A stretch of 64,000 bases of DNA from Basidiobolus meristosporus CBS 931.73. Taxonomy: Eukaryota; Basidiobolomycota; Basidiobolomycetes; Basidiobolales; Basidiobolaceae. The translations under genes were made by a program, and so were the position numbers. The stretch is taken from NCBI GenBank assembly GCA_002104905.1, contig MCFE01000127.1, positions 96,185 to 160,184 on the forward strand, read 5' to 3'. Of this stretch, positions 63,433-64,000 are shown one piece after another; the stretch's first letter is position 1; every line of letters starts with the position of its first letter. The notes beneath the pieces are model-generated. The model worked only from the letters and a program-made list of their open reading frames with translations, made no database searches and was not told the DNA's origin.

Positions 63433-63864
63433 TCAGGCAGAGGTTGTAGCTTCTTCAGAGGCAGCATTGACAATGTGACCTGCAGAGTCCCAGAGCTCTT
63501 CAAATGGTGCATCACTTAAGTCAGCAAGGAGGGAAATGGCATGGTTCTTGAGGAAGTATGCCACATCATAGGAGGGGGCTTGTCTCTTGATGGCAGCAAA
63601 GAAAGACAGAATGGCAACATGGGCTGGAGGCTTGTTGAACAGTAGAGAGTCAGAGGATTCAGATTCTTCAGGCACTATCTTGAAGTCAGTTTTCAGCCAG
63701 TTAAGGTTCTTCTCCACAAAGGCAACAAATGGGTCAGCAATGTTTTGGTCTAGGATAACCTCCAGAATCTTCCCTTTTCTCCAGGCCAGGTTGACAATTC
63801 TTGAGAGCTGAATATTGCATGCCTTGAGTGCTTCTGATGTGGAATGGGTCAGGATGCTTCAGTA
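63433..63864 (-). CDS. ORF1 C-terminal part of A3 (5' end missing)
   Basis: The frame is open on the minus strand from close to the element's 5' edge to the UGA at 63433-63435, about 140 codons. Its first part, IQLSRIVNLAWRKGKILEVI, lines up with NLSKIVNMRYINNHTLEVVL of the B3 ORF1 protein. This shows that family A once carried the same kind of ORF1, and that A3, not A2, has the original frame. The N-terminal coiled coil is lost by truncation at the telomere. Confidence 0.8.
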
Positions 63865-64000
63865 TTAGGGTTAGGGTTAGGTTAGGGTTAGGGTTAGGGT
63901 TAGGGTTAGGGTTAGGTTAGGGTTAGGGTTAGGGTTAGGGTTAGGGTTAGGGTTAGGGTTAGGGTTAGGGTTAGGGTTAGGGTTAGGGTTAGGGTTAGGG
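63865..64000 (+). repeat. Terminal telomere repeat (TTAGGG)n
   Basis: 136 bases made of 21 TTAGGG units and two five-base TTAGG variants, running to the last base of the window. The G-rich strand reads 5' to 3' toward the right, so this is the right-hand chromosome end or very near it. Confidence 0.98.

Larger units (their letters stand above)
60607..63864 (-). mobile_element. Family A non-LTR retrotransposon copy A3 (about 3.26 kb, outermost)
   Basis: Same layout as A2: tail and hairpin (60616-60629), AATAAA signal, ORF2, UGA, ORF1 C-terminal part. The ORF1 frame is intact here up to close to the 5' end, where the terminal telomere begins at 63865 (sequence AGTA then TTAGGG). It is the copy next to the present chromosome end and so the last one added. 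It is 5'-truncated within ORF1, so no full-length A is in the window. Confidence 0.93.

Overview
The window is the end of a fungal chromosome. It has compact protein genes broken by many short introns (mostly 50-70 nt, some only 34 nt) and fungal cell-biology genes (MOR2/TAO3, GUP1, vacuolar-type dipeptidyl aminopeptidase). It stops in a run of TTAGGG telomere repeats that reaches the last base. An AZUL-containing UBE3A-type HECT ligase, an MMTAG2-like protein and a NAP1 ending in a CAAX-like CKQQ suggest an early-diverging fungus. A Basidiobolus-like member of Zoopagomycota/Mucoromycota is a guess from gene content, not a determination.

Bases 1-53,800 are ordinary housekeeping chromosome. 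In order: a cut-off cysteine-rich protein, NAP1, tRNase Z (TRZ1), ribosomal protein eL39, the 2,227-residue Furry/MOR2 polarity scaffold, a small coiled-coil protein, GUP1 (MBOAT), a DPP4-family peptidase, a DUF1295 membrane reductase, a decayed PRP16 copy, a mitochondrial carrier, SFT2, GPN2, then three linked splicing genes (MMTAG2-like, CDC5, CWC22), a UBE3A-like HECT ligase, a small unknown protein and an R2R3 Myb. I rebuilt the exons by hand. For each multi-exon gene the exon lengths sum to a multiple of three, which supports the models, including microexons of 8 and 11 nt and two 34-nt introns. TRZ1/eL39, SFT2/GPN2 and CDC5/CWC22 are head-to-head pairs with about 290-350 bp between start codons.

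Bases 53,835-64,000 are a layered subtelomere built from two related non-LTR retrotransposon families, called A and B here. All copies lie in one orientation: the 3' end of the element faces the centromere, usually joined directly to TTAGGG units, and the 5' end faces the telomere. Family A carries the end of ORF1 and an endonuclease/reverse transcriptase ORF2 in the same frame, separated by one UGA followed by CUA, with no AUG near the ORF2 start. Family B carries only ORF1. Both families, and older remnants, end in the same tail: AAUAAA, a small hairpin with a conserved 5-bp stem, a C-run, then the telomere unit. A and B alternate (B1-A1-B2-A2-B3-[fragment]-A3-telomere). An LTR retrotransposon entered B2 and was then cut off inside gag by telomere repeats, so part of the order of events can be read.

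The layout fits reverse transcription primed by the chromosome's own G-rich 3' end, resembling Drosophila HeT-A/TART but in a chromosome that also keeps TTAGGG repeats. A would supply reverse transcriptase and B a gag-like ORF1 protein. This two-part telomeric system is the most notable content of the window.
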